Below, piece after piece: positions 14,301 to 15,170 of a stretch of 15,170 nt of DNA. Made by a program: the position numbers and the translations under genes. The notes below the pieces were generated by a model. The model did no database searches, was not told the DNA's origin, and was given only the letters and a program-made list of their open reading frames with translations. Source of the DNA: Cyclostephanos tholiformis (Eukaryota > Bacillariophyta > Thalassiosirophyceae > Thalassiosirales > Thalassiosiraceae); assembly GCA_036939975.1 (NCBI GenBank), contig JALLPB010001292.1, positions 1 through 15,170 on the forward strand. The letters run 5' to 3'. How positions within the stretch are numbered: position 1 is the stretch's first letter; every line of letters starts with the position of its first letter.

Positions 14301-15170
14301 TCTTCCGCTGGTCCCTCAGACAGGTCGACTTCGTCATGGCATACCCACAAGCTCCGATCGAGATGGACATCTACATGGAACTGCCTCAGGGAATCGAGAC
14401 CGCAAAGGGAAACTCCAAGGACCACGTTCTCAAGCTGCTCAAGAACATCTACGGTCAGAAGCAAGCAGGAAGAGTGTGGAACGAGTACCTGGTGGACAAG
14501 TTGAGGTCAATCGGCTTCAATCAATCCCTAGTCGATGACTGTGTGTTCTACCGAAACGACACTATCTTCATGGTTTACGTGGATGATGGAATTTTCGTTG
14601 GTTCCAATGACGATCAGCTACGAGAGGCCATCAGGGATCTGAGGGAGCTCAAGCTCAAGATTGAGGATCAGGGCCATCCTGCAGACTATGTTGGTGTAAA
14701 TATCCGCAAGGCCAAGGACGGTTCCTATGAATTCACTCAAAGGGCTCTAATTGACTCTATCATCAAGGATGTAGGTGTTACAGACTCCAAGTCCAAGCCA
14801 GTTCCAGCCAAGGTTTCTCTGCAGCTTCATGCTTTCAAGGACGATCTCCCATTTGATCAGCGCTTCGACTATCGCTCAGCTGTTGGCAAATTGAACTACC
14901 TCGCTCAAACTACCAGGCCGGACATTATGTATGCAACTCATCAAGTCGCCAAGTACTCTTCAGATCCAAGGCAAACCCATGGTGAAGCCGTAGAATATCT
15001 GGTGAGATACCTCAAGCGTACCAGAGACCTAGGACTCAGCTTCACGCCCAATCCAAGCAAAGGTTTCGAGTGCTACTGTGATGCAGACTTCTCCGGGAAT
15101 TGGAACAAGGCATTCGCTCCAGTGGACCCAAGCACAGCCAAGTCACGCAGTGGATGGATTATCTTCTATG
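11336..15170 (+). CDS. pol: Copia Pol polyprotein (protease, integrase, RT, RNase H), 3' end outside the window
   Basis: Open for 1278 codons with no stop; the end lies beyond the window. By residue from ATG 11336: aspartic protease with Asp168 in IGVDCHAS; integrase zinc site H411, H416, C443, C446; integrase triad D480 (SVDHM), D553 (HCDNG), E588 (NGIAERAI); a low-complexity Ser/Thr/Gln linker about 740-820; reverse transcriptase with D998 (QVDF) and YVDD 1081-1084; RNase H starting near D1249 (YCDADFSGNW). All catalytic residues I can place are present. Gag's last frame and pol share one reading frame, separated only by TGA 11312-11314, so the true product may begin upstream by readthrough; I start at the first ATG after that stop. 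G/C-ending codons dominate to about 13260 and then drop clearly. Confidence 0.9.
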   Translation, partial: MAFQMLAFMAGPTLDTGQQVTYLYYFIAPYLFTFLFDALLQKDQRQRALTIAAFARGSQWQWPPKTRRSLPAFRRLKRARKPSVRFRMSTNDKSEISPTMRAHLLPIASSIFKVGCRIEDFLRRHRLREIMAPARVREPLTAFSASSGAPTCARSVRFDSDSYPIGVDCHASRCMANSPHLFEDLKLAKVGAVTGINQGLDIQGVGTFKFKIDDDNGRTHEIKIPNSLYLPGLKKCLLSPQHWAQEAGDNHPLPRGTRMENDDAHCVLLWDQGRFRKTIPHHPDSNVPIMHSASSLLAYRAFATTFEAMEANYFLREHVRQVPGLSKQDENPEEQEFVAEENVNFDGGEKTNVSHDDDTVKTSNASPPSEGDSVGQERMQALTFDPSPPLEEEEEVSFAAADDQAELMRWHYRLGHLPFAKLKMLAKNGEIPRRLAKVPPPKCAGCLFGAMTKVPWRGRESKSTHEIFVATKPGECVSVDHMISTQQGFFAQMKGKLTRKRYRAASIFVDHFSRLRYVHLMQDLSSDETIKAKLAFERFAAEHGVTIKHYHCDNGRFADNAFKLSCEQERQQLTFCGVNAHFQNGIAERAIRDLSESARKQLLHARHRWPAAVHVALWPYALRSAAMLHNSLPTLPDGTSRLELFSSIRVGLKMAHNHTFACPVFALQNELAAGNSVPKWSPRARLGLNLGPSPMHARNVYLVLNLSTGLVSPQYHCKFDDFFETTKYGAPDVAVSRTWQMLAGFERVTSAESRKTRPTSAQNETPHETSVPSAQNDLPHSVTSPQDEATSSQGSHTNEGAPQASAETPPDWISSRTRSRTLARRMADSVSRQDFFGNAHMHYMASQAALEGTEEDLFHDTHLELQERMGNPVAFHAEMMGDIMYLHQALQQDDASEFVKAVVQEINGHVENEHWALVKRDTVPEDAQIVPSVWSLRRKRNLTTNAITKHKARLNLHGGKQIYGMNYYETYAPVVTWFAIRLMIIFAIIFRWSLRQVDFVMAYPQAPIEMDIYMELPQGIETAKGNSKDHVLKLLKNIYGQKQAGRVWNEYLVDKLRSIGFNQSLVDDCVFYRNDTIFMVYVDDGIFVGSNDDQLREAIRDLRELKLKIEDQGHPADYVGVNIRKAKDGSYEFTQRALIDSIIKDVGVTDSKSKPVPAKVSLQLHAFKDDLPFDQRFDYRSAVGKLNYLAQTTRPDIMYATHQVAKYSSDPRQTHGEAVEYLVRYLKRTRDLGLSFTPNPSKGFECYCDADFSGNWNKAFAPVDPSTAKSRSGWIIFY

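Larger units (their letters stand above)
9571..15170 (+). mobile_element. Ty1/copia LTR retrotransposon, 5' part, truncated by the window end
   Basis: Order on the plus strand is a non-coding leader with a TATA box, then gag, protease, integrase, reverse transcriptase and RNase H. Integrase before RT is the copia order. The 3' LTR is outside the window, so the LTR boundary cannot be found by comparison and 9571 is an estimate. The RT has YVDD, unlike the HVDD of the element at 805-2940, and the two proteins differ throughout, so this is a separate lineage. Pol is undamaged over 1278 codons while gag carries frame breaks, so the copy looks young but probably not autonomous. Confidence 0.85.

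Overview
The window is nuclear eukaryotic DNA, most likely from a diatom or another stramenopile. The evidence is a host gene with nine short GT-AG introns (74-115 bp), a helicase-associated (HA) domain of the kind abundant in diatoms, and two Ty1/copia retrotransposons that resemble diatom CoDi-type elements as I remember them. No search was run, so the species is not assigned.

Layout. 1-799: no gene recognised. 805-2940 (minus strand): a small, complete but dead LTR retrotransposon. It has two LTRs with TGTTGA/TCAACA termini, an exact 5-bp target duplication (GAACG), and a pol remnant covering only the reverse transcriptase and a piece of RNase H. 2946-3312: probable promoter and 5' UTR of the host gene. 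3313-9135 (plus strand): one ten-exon gene encoding about 1653 residues. 9136-9570: 3' UTR and intergenic sequence. About 9571-15170 (plus strand): the 5' part of a second, different copia element with leader, broken gag, and a pol frame that stays open for 1278 codons and runs off the window end.

The host gene is the main content. Its last two exons encode a PHD finger and a SET domain of the plant ATXR5/ATXR6 type (histone H3 lysine-27 monomethyltransferases). Upstream in the same predicted protein are a methyl-CpG-binding-like (MBD) domain, a Tudor-like domain, a duplicated 68-residue helix-turn-helix-like unit, an HA domain, a second Tudor-like stretch, two copies of a RanBP2-type zinc finger plus helical tail, a third Cys/His cluster, and two more Tudor-like modules. 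This looks like a single-chain reader and writer of chromatin marks, possibly joining DNA methylation to H3K27 methylation. That architecture is the most unusual thing here.

The methyltransferase gene is bracketed by two retrotransposons of different copia lineages in opposite orientation, one of them inserted about 370 bp upstream of its start codon. H3K27me1 and DNA methylation silence transposons in plants, so the arrangement is suggestive, but no regulatory link is shown by the sequence itself.
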